64,000 bases of DNA from a bacterium 1xD42-87 (GTDB lineage Bacteria > Bacillota > Clostridia > Lachnospirales > Lachnospiraceae): NCBI GenBank assembly GCA_003611805.1, contig RAYM01000010.1, positions 1 to 64,000 on the forward strand, read 5' to 3'. Both the position numbers and the translations under genes were made by a program. This document shows, one piece after another, positions 35,498 to 44,116 of this stretch (position 1 is its first letter; each line of letters starts with the position of its first letter). The notes beneath the pieces are model-generated. The model saw nothing but the letters and a program-made list of their open reading frames with translations, was not told the DNA's origin and did no database searches.

Positions 35498-35830
35498 ATA
35501 TCACATAAGTAAGGGCGTCCTACAATGGGGCGTCCTTCTTGCTTCTTCTGTTTTATCTCCGTTTTTCTGGGCATACTGTATAATATATCCTTTAAAAATT
35601 TGTTAATTCCGCCTATTTACATTTTAAAATGTGGCAGATATTATATTCTCAAAAAATATCAATTATTTTCGCAGAGAAAGGAGGCTCATACGAAAAACAA
35701 ACGACAAACTAACAGATGTGTTGTCAGGGGATTCTGCATATAGGGGAATTGCTGTTAATCGGATTGATTTGTAAATCATTGATTATTCTATTTTTCAGTC
35801 ATCAAAAATGATTAAGGAGGACACGAGATT
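35498..35830. other. 333-bp gene-free gap
   Basis: It holds a direct repeat, GGGCGTCCT, at 35513-35521 and 35528-35536, and a perfect 14-bp palindrome, ACATTTTAAAATGT (35619-35632). The rest is AT-rich. GGAGGCTC at about 35680 is a ribosome-site-like sequence without a following ORF. A promoter for the HPr-like gene is expected before 35831, but no clear -35/-10 was found. Confidence 0.4.
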
Positions 35831-36058
35831 ATGCAGCAGGTAAATGTTAAATTCAATGATGTGAATCAGATCAGAAGGTTTGTGGATGTAATTGATAAGA
35901 TTGATTCGTGCTTTAATCTGGGGGAAGGCCGAAGAGTTGTAGACGCTAAATCCATACTCGGTGTCATGGCGCTTGATCTGACCCGTCCGCTCCAACTCAC
36001 TTACGATTCGGACGACGAGGGAATCAGGGAGAAACTAACTCCCTTCATATATGGCTAA
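35831..36058 (+). CDS. HPr-like protein lacking the active-site His
   Basis: 75 residues with the HPr fold signature around the regulatory serine, A-K-S-I-L-G-V-M-A-L-D-L, corresponding to K-S46-I-M-G-V-M in HPr (Ser41 here). The phosphoacceptor region H15-A-R-P-A is not conserved. The aligned segment reads N-Q-I-R-R-F. It is therefore unlikely to carry phosphate in a PTS relay, but it could be a regulatory partner. AAGGAGGACACGAG precedes the ATG. It is followed by a strong terminator and has no PTS gene nearby. Confidence 0.75.
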   Translation: MQQVNVKFNDVNQIRRFVDVIDKIDSCFNLGEGRRVVDAKSILGVMALDLTRPLQLTYDSDDEGIREKLTPFIYG

Positions 36059-36065
36059 CCATGCA

Positions 36066-36098
36066 GGGCAGGCGAAAAACGCCTGCCCGATTGTTTTT
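36066..36098 (+). terminator. Terminator of the HPr-like gene
   Basis: GGGCAGGCG (36066-36074), loop AAAAA, CGCCTGCCC (36080-36088), then GATTGTTTTT. A textbook intrinsic terminator eight bases beyond the stop codon. Confidence 0.9.
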
Positions 36099-36169
36099 AT
36101 GCGCCGCCCCATGCAGAGGAAGTATGCCGCTAAAAGGGCGCGCGGCGAGCAGGGGAAGAGGAATCTTTC

Positions 36170-36964
36170 CTACTCGATTCTGTATCCCTTGTTTTCAAGC
36201 CACTTTACAGACTGCCGCAGCGCCTCAATTGTTTTTGTCTCCACCACGCACCGGCAGCCGTTCGTCTCTGCCAGCCCTATCCGCTGTCCCAGATTAATGT
36301 CTCCCGATCCAAGCGTCTTATGATTTCCGGTTCCCTTTGCATCATGGATATGGAAGTGATACAGTCTGTCCCTGCGCTCCATCAGAAACGCCTCATCCAC
36401 ATTGTCACATGCATGGGAGTGCCCAATATCCCAGGTCAGCGCAAACATTTCACTCTCTAATAAATAGTCGATCGCTTCTTTCTCGAAATCTTGATAGCCG
36501 TCAGTATTTTCGATACACACCTTCACGCCGGAATCCCCCGCCGCCTTCTCACACATTTCCCGGAATCTATGTATCGCCGCCATGTACGGTTCCCGGTATT
36601 CCCCGAACAGCCGCACCTTTCTGTCTGGCAGCGTGACATAAATGCCATGATTCATATGCATGTTCAAAAGCGGCGCGCCGATTTCTTCTGCCACTCTGAT
36701 CGCCCGTTCCGTCGTCTCCATATACGCTTCCGCCACAAGAGGATTAAAATCGCAGACATTCAGGTTTTCGTCCAGATGGATCGTAAAATAAATCCCGTTC
36801 TCCCGCGCCAGTTTCTTTAAATATGCCGTTTCTTCTAACTGCGGAATCTGGTACATCGGAAAATTCATGTTCAACTCTATGAATTGTAAACCCAACTCTT
36901 TACAGAGGGAAATATTCTCCTCCAGGTCTTTATTTTCAATTAATGTCGGCATGCCGAAATCCAT
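36170..36964 (-). CDS. Sugar phosphate isomerase/epimerase-like TIM-barrel protein
   Basis: 264 residues from the ATG at 36964, after AAAGGAGATT. The AP endonuclease 2/xylose isomerase-like TIM barrel shows metal-site segments: F-I-E-L-N-M near 27, L-N-M-H-M-N-H-G near 95, V-C-I-E-N-T-D-G near 150, T-W-D-I-G-H-S-H near 185, F-H-I-H-D-A near 215 and V-E-T-K near 245. The Glu/Asp/His residues fit divalent metal binding. The substrate (sugar, sugar phosphate or inosose-type) is unknown, and no sugar operon surrounds it. It converges with the HPr-like gene. Confidence 0.8.
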   Translation of the reverse strand: MDFGMPTLIENKDLEENISLCKELGLQFIELNMNFPMYQIPQLEETAYLKKLARENGIYFTIHLDENLNVCDFNPLVAEAYMETTERAIRVAEEIGAPLLNMHMNHGIYVTLPDRKVRLFGEYREPYMAAIHRFREMCEKAAGDSGVKVCIENTDGYQDFEKEAIDYLLESEMFALTWDIGHSHACDNVDEAFLMERRDRLYHFHIHDAKGTGNHKTLGSGDINLGQRIGLAETNGCRCVVETKTIEALRQSVKWLENKGYRIE

Positions 36965-37043
36965 ATGAATCTCCTTTCTCACATAAAACTCCTCCCCAAG
37001 CAAGAGTTTATATTCTCTTTACAAACAGTTTATTTTTCCTTTA

Positions 37044-37072
37044 TTGATTTCCTGTTATATCTGATGTATAAC
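37044..37072 (+). promoter_or_regulatory. Putative hsp20 promoter
   Basis: TTGATT (37044-37049), 17 nt, TATAAC (37067-37072), about 80 bp upstream of the Hsp20 ATG in AT-rich DNA. No CIRCE or CtsR box was recognised. Confidence 0.45.
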
Positions 37073-37153
37073 ATATATAAACAAATAAACAACTACCAGT
37101 AATGAATCGAATTTATCAATCTGGTCATACTGATAGCATAACATAAAGAAGGA

Positions 37154-37615
37154 GTGATTTCTATGTTAAGACCTGCATTATTTAACAACCGTAACTATAA
37201 ACCCGCATTCTATGAGGATCCCTTCGACAGGATGTTTGACGACGCTTTTAAGAATTTCTGGGGGAACAACGAACTGGCGACCTTTGACGCCTTTAAGACC
37301 GATGTGATTGATCAGGGCGACAGTTATCTTTTACAGGCAGAACTGCCTGGCTTCGATAAGTCGGACATCAACATCGACCTGAAAGATAACCTGCTGACCA
37401 TCTCCGCATCCCACAAGGAAGAGAAAAACGAGGGCAGCAAGGATAAATACATCCGCAGAGAGCGCTATTACAGCTCTTACTCCCGAAGCTTCCGCGTAGA
37501 CGATGTGGAACCCGGAGACATCGACGCTTCCTACAACAACGGTATTCTGGAAGTAAAATTCCCTAAAAAGGAGCTTGCCGCCAAGGAAGAGGTAAAGCGG
37601 ATTGAAGTAAAATAA
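37154..37615 (+). CDS. Small heat shock protein, Hsp20/alpha-crystallin family
   Basis: 153 residues. The alpha-crystallin domain (about 48-140) contains Y-L-L-Q-A-E-L-P-G-F-D-K-S-D-I and G-I-L-E-V-K-F-P-K-K. It is an ATP-independent holdase that oligomerises and binds unfolding proteins. The N-terminal arm (R-P-A-L-F-N-N-R) is short. GAAGGAGTG lies upstream of the ATG. The 18-bp hairpin downstream serves as a convergent terminator with the VWA gene. Confidence 0.93.
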   Translation: MISMLRPALFNNRNYKPAFYEDPFDRMFDDAFKNFWGNNELATFDAFKTDVIDQGDSYLLQAELPGFDKSDINIDLKDNLLTISASHKEEKNEGSKDKYIRRERYYSSYSRSFRVDDVEPGDIDASYNNGILEVKFPKKELAAKEEVKRIEVK

Positions 37616-37641
37616 AGGCAGAAATCCTTACCCCCCGGTAT

Positions 37642-37687
37642 GCGAAAACGGCAGGACGGTACTTTTCATCCGTCCTGCCGTTTTCGC
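37642..37687. terminator. Long bidirectional terminator
   Basis: A perfect 18-bp stem (37642-37659 with 37670-37687) around a 10-base loop. Each arm contains an A4 or T4 run. It lies between the convergent hsp20 and VWA genes and can serve both strands. Confidence 0.75.
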
Positions 37688-37753
37688 GTGTATGGATCCT
37701 CATTCAGAAATCAACCACTGTCGCCGTAGGCAAAGCGCACGGCTGCATCATTT

Positions 37754-39613
37754 CTACCGCACTTCCTCCGCCAGTTCCAGAAATTCTATTTTATAGGAAT
37801 CCTTTAAGTCCAGTTTTCTGATCGTTTTTATTACATGCTCCACGGACGCGTCCTCCGGGTACTCACTGTGGGACGCAAGCAGACCAAATTCTGCCACCGC
37901 GGCCGCGAAAAGAAAATCATCAGAGGGCTTCTCGCAATAACTGTCATACCCAATCGGATATTCCAAAAGTTCGCTCTTACTCCCGGCCGGTTTTTTATAA
38001 CGGATGCTGACCGTCAGCCACTCCTTGTATTTCGGACCAGCTGCGGACGTTCCCCCCGCCCTTTTTCTATATTCATTGCCGTACTTCAGATCTTCAATCT
38101 CACTCTCTGCAATGCCATGATTCAGAGGCTCCCGCAGTACGATTTCATAGAGCGCCGTCACGCTGTGCCCGGCCCCGATTTCCCCGCCGTCCTTCGTATC
38201 GTCTTGAAAATCCTTTCTGTCCAGCACCCTGTTGTCATATCCCAGAAGCCGGTAAGCCTCCACCAGTTCCGGGTTAAACTCTACCTGCAGCTTTACATCC
38301 TTGCAGATCGTCAAAAGCGTTGCCGTCATTTCCTCCGAAAGCACTTTTTTTGCCTCCTGCATACAATCTATGTAAGCATAGTTGCCATTTCCCTTATCCG
38401 CCAGCGTTTCCATCTTATTGTCTTTGATATTATCCGTCCCGAAACCAAGCACGGACAGGAAAATCCCGGACTCTTTTTTCCCGGAAATCAGTTCTTCCAG
38501 TTCCTCCTCGGTGGTCATACCGATATTCAGATCACCGTCTGTCGCCAGAATCACACGGTTATTACCGCCTTTGATAAAATTGTCTTCCGCCAGTGCGTAA
38601 GCCGTCTCAATTCCCCTGCTGCCCCAGGTGCCGCCGCCTGCTTTCAGACTGTTCAAAGCCTGCTTTATTTTCCGCTTCTCACTGCCGACTGCACCTTCGA
38701 GCACAATCGTATCCTCCGACGCGTAGGTCACAATAGATATCCTGTCCCTACTGCTGAGATTATCTGTGAGTTCTGCAAAAGCCGACTGCAAAAGAGGCAG
38801 CTTGTCAGGCTCGCCCATGGAGCCGGAGACGTCCAACAGAAACACTAAGTTGGACGCGGGAGCCTGTTCATAACTGATATCCTCCGTCTTAAGGCCAACC
38901 ATCAGAAGCTCCGCCTCCTCATTCCACGGGCAGCGGCTAATCTGCGTCGTCACCCCAAAGGGTTCCTGTCCCACAGGTTCCTCATAGTCATAGGAAAAAT
39001 AGTTGAGCATCTCCTCGATCCTGACCGCGCCCTCCGGCAGGCTCTCCAGATCATACCCCTCGCGGATCAGACGGCGCAAATTGCTGTAGGACGCCGTATC
39101 TACATCTGCGGAAAAGGTGGAGAGCGGCTGTTCCATTACGGAAAAGAAACCCTGCTCTTCCCACTTGCTGTACTCCTCCTGATTGCTCCTGTTATCAATC
39201 TCCTCGTCAAACTCATAGCAGGAACCGATATAACCGTCCGGCGTGCTGCCTTTGGCATACAAATCCTCCTCATCTGCCTCGGCTTTGCCTCTGCTATAAC
39301 TGTTCTGCGGTGTTTTTGCAATGTCCGCGTATTTCTCTTCCTCTGCGGCTCCGGCTGCTGCATCTTCAATTAACGCGCCTTCTGACACATCCGACGCATT
39401 TTCCCCGGCTGCGCTTTCTGATGGACTTTCCATCCCGCTGCCCGCCGCTGCACCTCCTGCATTCCCGTATTCTGCCTCCGGCAGTTCCCACGCTGCTTCC
39501 GCCGGCGCTTCCTGACTCATCGTTCCATCCGTTTCCGCGTGCCCGCCGCACCCTGTGAGCAGAAGAGCTCCCGCCATTCCCAATGCCATCATTTTCCCCA
39601 AATTCTTTTTCAT
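37754..39613 (-). CDS. VWA-domain lipoprotein (YfbK-like)
   Basis: 619 residues from the ATG at 39613 (GGAGAAAGG upstream). The signal peptide ends with the lipobox L-L-T-G-C, so Cys is probably lipidated. An Ala/Glu-rich low-complexity region (about 25-130) follows. Next is a YfbK-type N-terminal segment with S-T-F-S-A-D-V-D-T-A-S-Y-S-N, and the VWA domain (about 240-430) with the metal-ion-dependent adhesion motif D-V-S-G-S-M and a conserved T-D-G-D. The C-terminal YfbK-like domain completes it. It is surface exposed and likely binds a protein. It has its own ECF-type promoter. Confidence 0.88.
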   Translation of the reverse strand: MKKNLGKMMALGMAGALLLTGCGGHAETDGTMSQEAPAEAAWELPEAEYGNAGGAAAGSGMESPSESAAGENASDVSEGALIEDAAAGAAEEEKYADIAKTPQNSYSRGKAEADEEDLYAKGSTPDGYIGSCYEFDEEIDNRSNQEEYSKWEEQGFFSVMEQPLSTFSADVDTASYSNLRRLIREGYDLESLPEGAVRIEEMLNYFSYDYEEPVGQEPFGVTTQISRCPWNEEAELLMVGLKTEDISYEQAPASNLVFLLDVSGSMGEPDKLPLLQSAFAELTDNLSSRDRISIVTYASEDTIVLEGAVGSEKRKIKQALNSLKAGGGTWGSRGIETAYALAEDNFIKGGNNRVILATDGDLNIGMTTEEELEELISGKKESGIFLSVLGFGTDNIKDNKMETLADKGNGNYAYIDCMQEAKKVLSEEMTATLLTICKDVKLQVEFNPELVEAYRLLGYDNRVLDRKDFQDDTKDGGEIGAGHSVTALYEIVLREPLNHGIAESEIEDLKYGNEYRKRAGGTSAAGPKYKEWLTVSIRYKKPAGSKSELLEYPIGYDSYCEKPSDDFLFAAAVAEFGLLASHSEYPEDASVEHVIKTIRKLDLKDSYKIEFLELAEEVR

Positions 39614-39685
39614 ACCTTTCTCCTCCATTCCGGGCAGACTGTCCGCCCTGTTCCTCCCCGGACACTGATTTACTGTCCTTATATA

Positions 39686-39717
39686 CTTAATACCCCTTAT
39701 GGAAGAAAAAGGTTGCA
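39686..39717 (-). promoter_or_regulatory. ECF-type promoter upstream of the VWA gene
   Basis: On the minus strand, TGCAACC (39711-39717), 16 nt, GGTATTAAG (39686-39694). The same -10 element and spacing occur in front of the ECF sigma gene (41365-41396). It lies downstream of the terminator that follows the anti-sigma gene. Confidence 0.65.
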
Positions 39718-39723
39718 AAAATT

Positions 39724-39748
39724 GGGCTGAGAAAAATTTCCTCAGCCC
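39724..39748 (-). terminator. Terminator after the anti-sigma gene
   Basis: GGGCTGAG (39724-39731) pairs with CTCAGCCC (39741-39748). On the minus strand it is followed by AATTTTTGC. It sits between the anti-sigma and VWA genes, 12 bp past the anti-sigma stop, so it would separate the transcripts or attenuate read-through. Confidence 0.75.
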
Positions 39749-39759
39749 GCCAAACATCA

Positions 39760-40695
39760 TTATTGTTCCAAAAGTTTCTGATACCCCATCTCCAGAAACG
39801 TTTCCAAGTCTTCCGCCTCCCCGCGGATCACATATTTACCTCCGTCACCGGTCTCCGCATATGCCATCCAGCCGCTCCCTTCTTCAGCCACTTGGAATGT
39901 CTGTCCTTCAAAAACATGTTTTCCTGTGTCGGGGCACCCACAGAAATCCGGCTTTTTCACCACCCTTTCTATGGTGATGCTCTCCGTTTCCGCCACACCG
40001 CCGCTCTGGGCGCCGCTTTCCGCCGGAACCGTGTCCTCCGCCATGTTTTTTTCCGTATCACTGAATTTCCGCTGTCCTTCGTTTTTCCGGGCTTCTTCCA
40101 ACTCCGCCTTTTCTACAGCAGTTTCTTGTACGCTTTCCGAAAATTCTGCCGTTTCAGATGCAGCATTTTCCACTGCTGACGCCGACTCGCTCATGTCCTC
40201 CATTTCGGCTGCCGGAGCCGCCGCCATTTCCGCCTCTGCCAAAATCATCTCATCCGCGGACGCATCCTCTGCCGTTTCCGCCGTGCCTTCAAAATCCATC
40301 GCCGCCCCGGCTGCCATCATGCCGCCGTCCAGATCCGCGCCGCCGGACGTTTCCGAAGCCCCCATATCCATCGCCATATCCCCGGATTTCAGTCCTCTCA
40401 TCATAAGGGACACAGACACCAGAATGAACAGCGCCGCTGCCGCCGTCAGCGGATAAGCCCATTTTCGGACATTAAAGCCCTTCCCATAGTTCCTGCCACC
40501 GGCAAGAACCATCGCCGGACCGGCAACTGCTGATATCCCCCGGCTTTCCGTTCCCGCTCCCTGCAGCGCGAACTCCCGGCGGATTCGCGCCTCTTCTTCG
40601 CGCATCGCCGCCTTGGTCCTCGCAATCAGCTCTGCGGGCGCATGTATCTGTTCTGTTTCTTTTCTGTATTGCTCTTTATATTGATCCATTATCAT
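39760..40695 (-). CDS. Probable anti-sigma factor, single-pass membrane protein
   Basis: 311 residues from the ATG at 40695 (AAAGGAAA seven bases upstream). The first about 85 residues are cytoplasmic and charged (M-I-M-D-Q-Y-K-E-Q-Y-R) with no zinc motif. A membrane segment lies near 92-112 (Y-P-L-T-A-A-A-A-L-F-I-L-V-S-V). Beyond it is a long Ala/Glu/Asp-rich low-complexity extracellular region (about 115-240), then a C-terminal domain with C-G-C-P-D-T-G-K. Anti-sigma identity is inferred from its position directly behind an ECF sigma gene and from its topology. Confidence 0.65.
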   Translation of the reverse strand: MIMDQYKEQYRKETEQIHAPAELIARTKAAMREEEARIRREFALQGAGTESRGISAVAGPAMVLAGGRNYGKGFNVRKWAYPLTAAAALFILVSVSLMMRGLKSGDMAMDMGASETSGGADLDGGMMAAGAAMDFEGTAETAEDASADEMILAEAEMAAAPAAEMEDMSESASAVENAASETAEFSESVQETAVEKAELEEARKNEGQRKFSDTEKNMAEDTVPAESGAQSGGVAETESITIERVVKKPDFCGCPDTGKHVFEGQTFQVAEEGSGWMAYAETGDGGKYVIRGEAEDLETFLEMGYQKLLEQ

Positions 40696-40819
40696 ATATA
40701 AATTTCCTTTTTGACACTGTTTCGATATTGCCGACAATTCTTACAATATTTCTTATCAATTGATTTTACTTTTCATCCGTGACAGTTTCGTACCAGTATT
40801 CTATGCCGGACAATTCTTA

Positions 40820-41311
40820 TTATCCCGAATCTTCCAGCATTTCCCTCAGCATCTCTCTTGCCCGGTGGAGCTGCGATTTGACGGTGCCTTCTTTCTGCCC
40901 GGTCTGCTCGGCAATCTCCGCTACAGAGAGTTCTTCAAAATAAAACAGGTGCACCGCCAGACGATACTTGGGCGGAAGCTTTGCCACCGCTCCTCTGACC
41001 GGCCCATCCTCCGGCGGCTCATAAGCCTCTTCTCCCCCGATCCGTTCTTCATCCTCTATATAGTCTACATTTTTGTTCCAATACAGATCAAAATGTTTCT
41101 TCGCACAGTTGATCGTCACCCGGATCAGCCACGCCTTCACATGTTCCCATGATTCCAGTTTCTCCACATTGCTGACCAGACGGATAAAAACCTCCTGAAA
41201 GAGATCGTCCGCATCGGTTTTATTTTTCATCTGTGACAACGCCAGTCGATATACCATATCCGCATAGCGGTCTATCGCAGCCTCCGCCGTTATCTGTCCC
41301 TCTTTTGTCAT
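40820..41311 (-). CDS. RNA polymerase ECF-type sigma factor
   Basis: 163 residues from the ATG at 41311 (AGAGGTC upstream). Region 2 has Y-R-L-A-L-S-Q-M-K-N-K-T-D-A-D-D-L-F-Q-E-V-F-I-R-L and region 4 has A-E-I-A-E-Q-T-G-Q-K-E-G-T-V-K-S-Q-L-H-R-A-R. There is no region 3. It directs RNA polymerase to a stress regulon and is normally held by the anti-sigma encoded 124 bp downstream. A motif shared with the VWA promoter lies upstream of this gene, suggesting autoregulation. Confidence 0.93.
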   Translation of the reverse strand: MTKEGQITAEAAIDRYADMVYRLALSQMKNKTDADDLFQEVFIRLVSNVEKLESWEHVKAWLIRVTINCAKKHFDLYWNKNVDYIEDEERIGGEEAYEPPEDGPVRGAVAKLPPKYRLAVHLFYFEELSVAEIAEQTGQKEGTVKSQLHRAREMLREMLEDSG

Positions 41312-41364
41312 ATATGACCTCTTTGCATCAACCTGCCTGCATGGATCAGACAAAGTCCTCTACT

Positions 41365-41396
41365 CTTAATACCTCTCACCTGCTGAATCGGTTTCA
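41365..41396 (-). promoter_or_regulatory. ECF-type autoregulatory promoter of the sigma gene
   Basis: TGAAACC (41390-41396), 16 nt, GGTATTAAG (41365-41373). It resembles the sigma-W class pattern TGAAAC-N16/17-CGTA. It lies about 55 bp upstream of the sigma factor ATG. Confidence 0.6.
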
Positions 41397-41438
41397 CTGC
41401 ATCCACGCAATTCTCTGTTCTTGCCGCAGCTAAAGGAT

Positions 41439-42446
41439 TTAAATCGTTTCCCCCTCTACCATCCGATATGGCAGTATCTTACAGGGCGCAGGCTCCTCCC
41501 AGTTTTTACCCTCCTGCTTCCGCATGATCAGTTCAAATAAAAGGGCAACTGCCGTCTCCGCTACTTCTGCCACGGAATTTGAGATAGTCGTCAGACGCGG
41601 CGTCACATAATCGAGAATATCAATATTATCAAATCCGATGATTCCGTAATCCCTTCCTGCCCTTTTCCCGGATTTTTTCATCCGTTTCATAACCTCCAAC
41701 GCAAATTCATCTGCAGAACATACAAAAGCCGTTTTCCGCGACTCGCCCAGCACACTTTCGACATGCTCCCGATAATTCCAATCCAGCAGATACGATATCT
41801 CTATTCCGCTATATTTTTCTACGGTTTCTTTAAATCCTTTTAGCCTTTCCCTATGTACATAAATATTTCGCTTTCCCGTATCTTCCATCGGCGGGCACAC
41901 AAAAATCAGCTTTTCATACTTCTTCTCGATCACTTTCGCGGTCGCATCCGTCATCGCCCGCCTCTGGTCAATTCCCACAAACGGAATCCCGTCAGCAATC
42001 TTATTGTCCACCGATACAATCGGAATATCCAGACCGCGCAGAAAATTTTTATACTCGTCTCCCTCGTTGACGGAAGAGACAATAATGCCGTCCACATGGT
42101 AATCCGCCAGTCGTGTCAGCTGGCTCTTCTCCGTTTCTTTATCGTTATCATGCAGGGTAATATTTACAAAATAGCCCTGCCTGCCTGCCTCCGCGCCAAT
42201 TATGCTCAAAAGCTCCGCAAAATAACGGCTTTTCACGTCCAGAACAACAACACCAATATTAAAAGTCTGACCCTTAACCAGACCGCGCGCCAAAAGATCC
42301 GGCCGATAATCATTTTCTTTGGCAACCCTCAATATCATCTCCCTCGTATCCGGGTGAATGCGCCCGGCTCCGTCATGCAAAGCCCGATGCACCGTGGTTC
42401 TTGAGACGCCGCATATCTGCGCCAGATCTTTTGTCGTAATTCCCAT
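41439..42446 (-). CDS. LacI-family transcriptional regulator
   Basis: 335 residues from the ATG at 42446 (GGGGAG seven bases upstream). The lambda-repressor-type HTH (about 3-25: T-T-K-D-L-A-Q-I-C-G-V-S-R-T-T-V-H-R-A-L) is followed by the hinge and a periplasmic-binding-like effector domain (about 60-330). It is the last gene of the arabinofuranoside operon and very likely binds the GTACACGTGTAC operators at 47429-47485. The effector may be arabinose or an arabino-oligosaccharide. Confidence 0.9.
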   Translation of the reverse strand: MGITTKDLAQICGVSRTTVHRALHDGAGRIHPDTREMILRVAKENDYRPDLLARGLVKGQTFNIGVVVLDVKSRYFAELLSIIGAEAGRQGYFVNITLHDNDKETEKSQLTRLADYHVDGIIVSSVNEGDEYKNFLRGLDIPIVSVDNKIADGIPFVGIDQRRAMTDATAKVIEKKYEKLIFVCPPMEDTGKRNIYVHRERLKGFKETVEKYSGIEISYLLDWNYREHVESVLGESRKTAFVCSADEFALEVMKRMKKSGKRAGRDYGIIGFDNIDILDYVTPRLTTISNSVAEVAETAVALLFELIMRKQEGKNWEEPAPCKILPYRMVEGETI

Positions 42447-42523
42447 AGCAATGCTCCCCTGTATCCGTAATCTGATAAAATTTATCATATACAGTGTAGC
42501 ATTATTTATGGAAAACATCTATT

Positions 42524-44038
42524 TTATTTTTGTACTGCTATCCGAATCACCACAAAAGACAGAGGCGGAAGCTGAGCCGTCACACAATCATCCTGTAACA
42601 ATACCGCTTCAAACTTCTCTGGTCTCACCGCATTATGGTCTATGTAATTCGTCATTTTTTTATCCTTTGCAAACAGACTGACCGCCCCGGCCACAGAAAC
42701 GGGTGCCATCCCCTGCAGTTCTGTTTTTACCTCCTGACTGTCAGTTCCGCTCCTGTTGACCAAAAAAATCGCAACCTCTCTCCGCTCTGTGTTCCAGACA
42801 ACAAGCTGATCCAGATAGGGAACTTCGTTAAATCCCTCACATTCATACGATTCACACTGGCACTTACTCTGCATTACCACTCCTCTAGCATAGTTTGCAA
42901 AGTAATAAAAAGGATAATATATTGTCTGCAGCCACATTTCCCCGTTTGTATCCGTCATAATACAGGCACTTACATTTGTCAAAAGGGACTGACAGGCAAT
43001 CTTAACCACATCCGCATTCCTGAGCATCGCCATCTGCATTCCCGCAAAAAGCAGGGCATCCTCCATCGTGTAGATCTGCTCGCTGATCGGTGCCGCCATC
43101 TGCCATGGATTGTTTTCTATTTCCCTGTTCACAGAATTTCCGGGTACTGCCCAGACGCCCCACTCATCTATGCTGAGCCGGACATGTCTTGCGGAGCGCT
43201 TTTTTTGTCTGATTACCTGCACCGCTGCACGAATTGTCCTGATATACTCCTCCATATCCAGTGTCTGTGCAAGGAATGCCGCCGTTCCCTTTTCCTGACC
43301 GCCGTAATACTGGTGTAACGCCAGATAATCTATCACATCGTAAGCCTGTTCCAGCACCTCCAGATCCCACGCCGGATAAGTCTCCATCGTGGAGAGAGAA
43401 CTTCCACAGGCTATCAGCTCAATTCCCGGATCTAACAGCTTCATTATTTTTCCTGTCTCCGCCGCCAGTCTTCCATACTCTCCGGCGCCCTTATGTCCCA
43501 CCTGCCAGCACCCGTCCATCTCATTGCCAAGACACCAGAGCCGGACGCCGTAGGGATCCTCCACCCCGTGGCTTCTTCGCAGGTCGCTGTACATCGTCCC
43601 CGACGGGAAATTGCAGTATTCCAGATACTGCAGGGCTTCCTCCATCCCTCTGGTTCCCAGATTCACAGTAAAAATGGGCTGCACCTGCGCCTTCTTTGCC
43701 CAATGCATAAATTCGTCCGTCCCAAACTCGTTTGTCTCAACTGCTTTCCATGCAAGGTCAATTTTTCGGGGACGCTTCCCGCGTGGTCCCACACCGTCCT
43801 CCCAATGGTAAGCCGACACAAAATTTCCGCCCGGGTAACGCACCGCCGTAACGCCCATATTTCTGACCGCCTGCAGCACATCCGTCCTGAATCCCTCCTC
43901 GTCTGCGCAGACATGCCCCGGCTCATATACGCCGTGATAGATCACTCTCCCCATATGTTCCAAAAATGATCCGTACAGCCTTTCGTCGATTTTTCCCACT
44001 ATAAAGTCTTTATTACATACAATTTGTGACTCTAACAT
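42524..44038 (-). CDS. Alpha-L-arabinofuranosidase, glycoside hydrolase family 51
   Basis: 504 residues. It removes terminal alpha-L-arabinofuranosyl groups from arabinan or arabinoxylan oligosaccharides. A GH51 TIM barrel is followed by a C-terminal beta domain. The acid/base Glu is in C-L-G-N-E-M-D-G (about 174) and the nucleophile Glu in S-I-D-E-W-G-V-W (about 294). No signal peptide is visible, so it acts in the cytoplasm on imported oligosaccharides. It lies between the permease genes and the lacI-type gene. Confidence 0.93.
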   Translation of the reverse strand: MLESQIVCNKDFIVGKIDERLYGSFLEHMGRVIYHGVYEPGHVCADEEGFRTDVLQAVRNMGVTAVRYPGGNFVSAYHWEDGVGPRGKRPRKIDLAWKAVETNEFGTDEFMHWAKKAQVQPIFTVNLGTRGMEEALQYLEYCNFPSGTMYSDLRRSHGVEDPYGVRLWCLGNEMDGCWQVGHKGAGEYGRLAAETGKIMKLLDPGIELIACGSSLSTMETYPAWDLEVLEQAYDVIDYLALHQYYGGQEKGTAAFLAQTLDMEEYIRTIRAAVQVIRQKKRSARHVRLSIDEWGVWAVPGNSVNREIENNPWQMAAPISEQIYTMEDALLFAGMQMAMLRNADVVKIACQSLLTNVSACIMTDTNGEMWLQTIYYPFYYFANYARGVVMQSKCQCESYECEGFNEVPYLDQLVVWNTERREVAIFLVNRSGTDSQEVKTELQGMAPVSVAGAVSLFAKDKKMTNYIDHNAVRPEKFEAVLLQDDCVTAQLPPLSFVVIRIAVQK

Positions 44039-44116
44039 AAATCCAGTCCTCTCTCAGCCATATTTGTTCGATACCTCCGCTTATGCTTCTCAATCCGCCA
44101 TGCTGAACGGTTATTC

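Noticed and set aside
35513-35536. GGGCGTCCT direct repeat as rubredoxin terminator
   Set aside because: The copies are direct, not inverted, so they do not form a good stem.
35525-35743. 72-residue plus-strand frame after rubredoxin
   Set aside because: AT-rich, no ribosome site, no domain. It overlaps a palindrome and looks non-coding.
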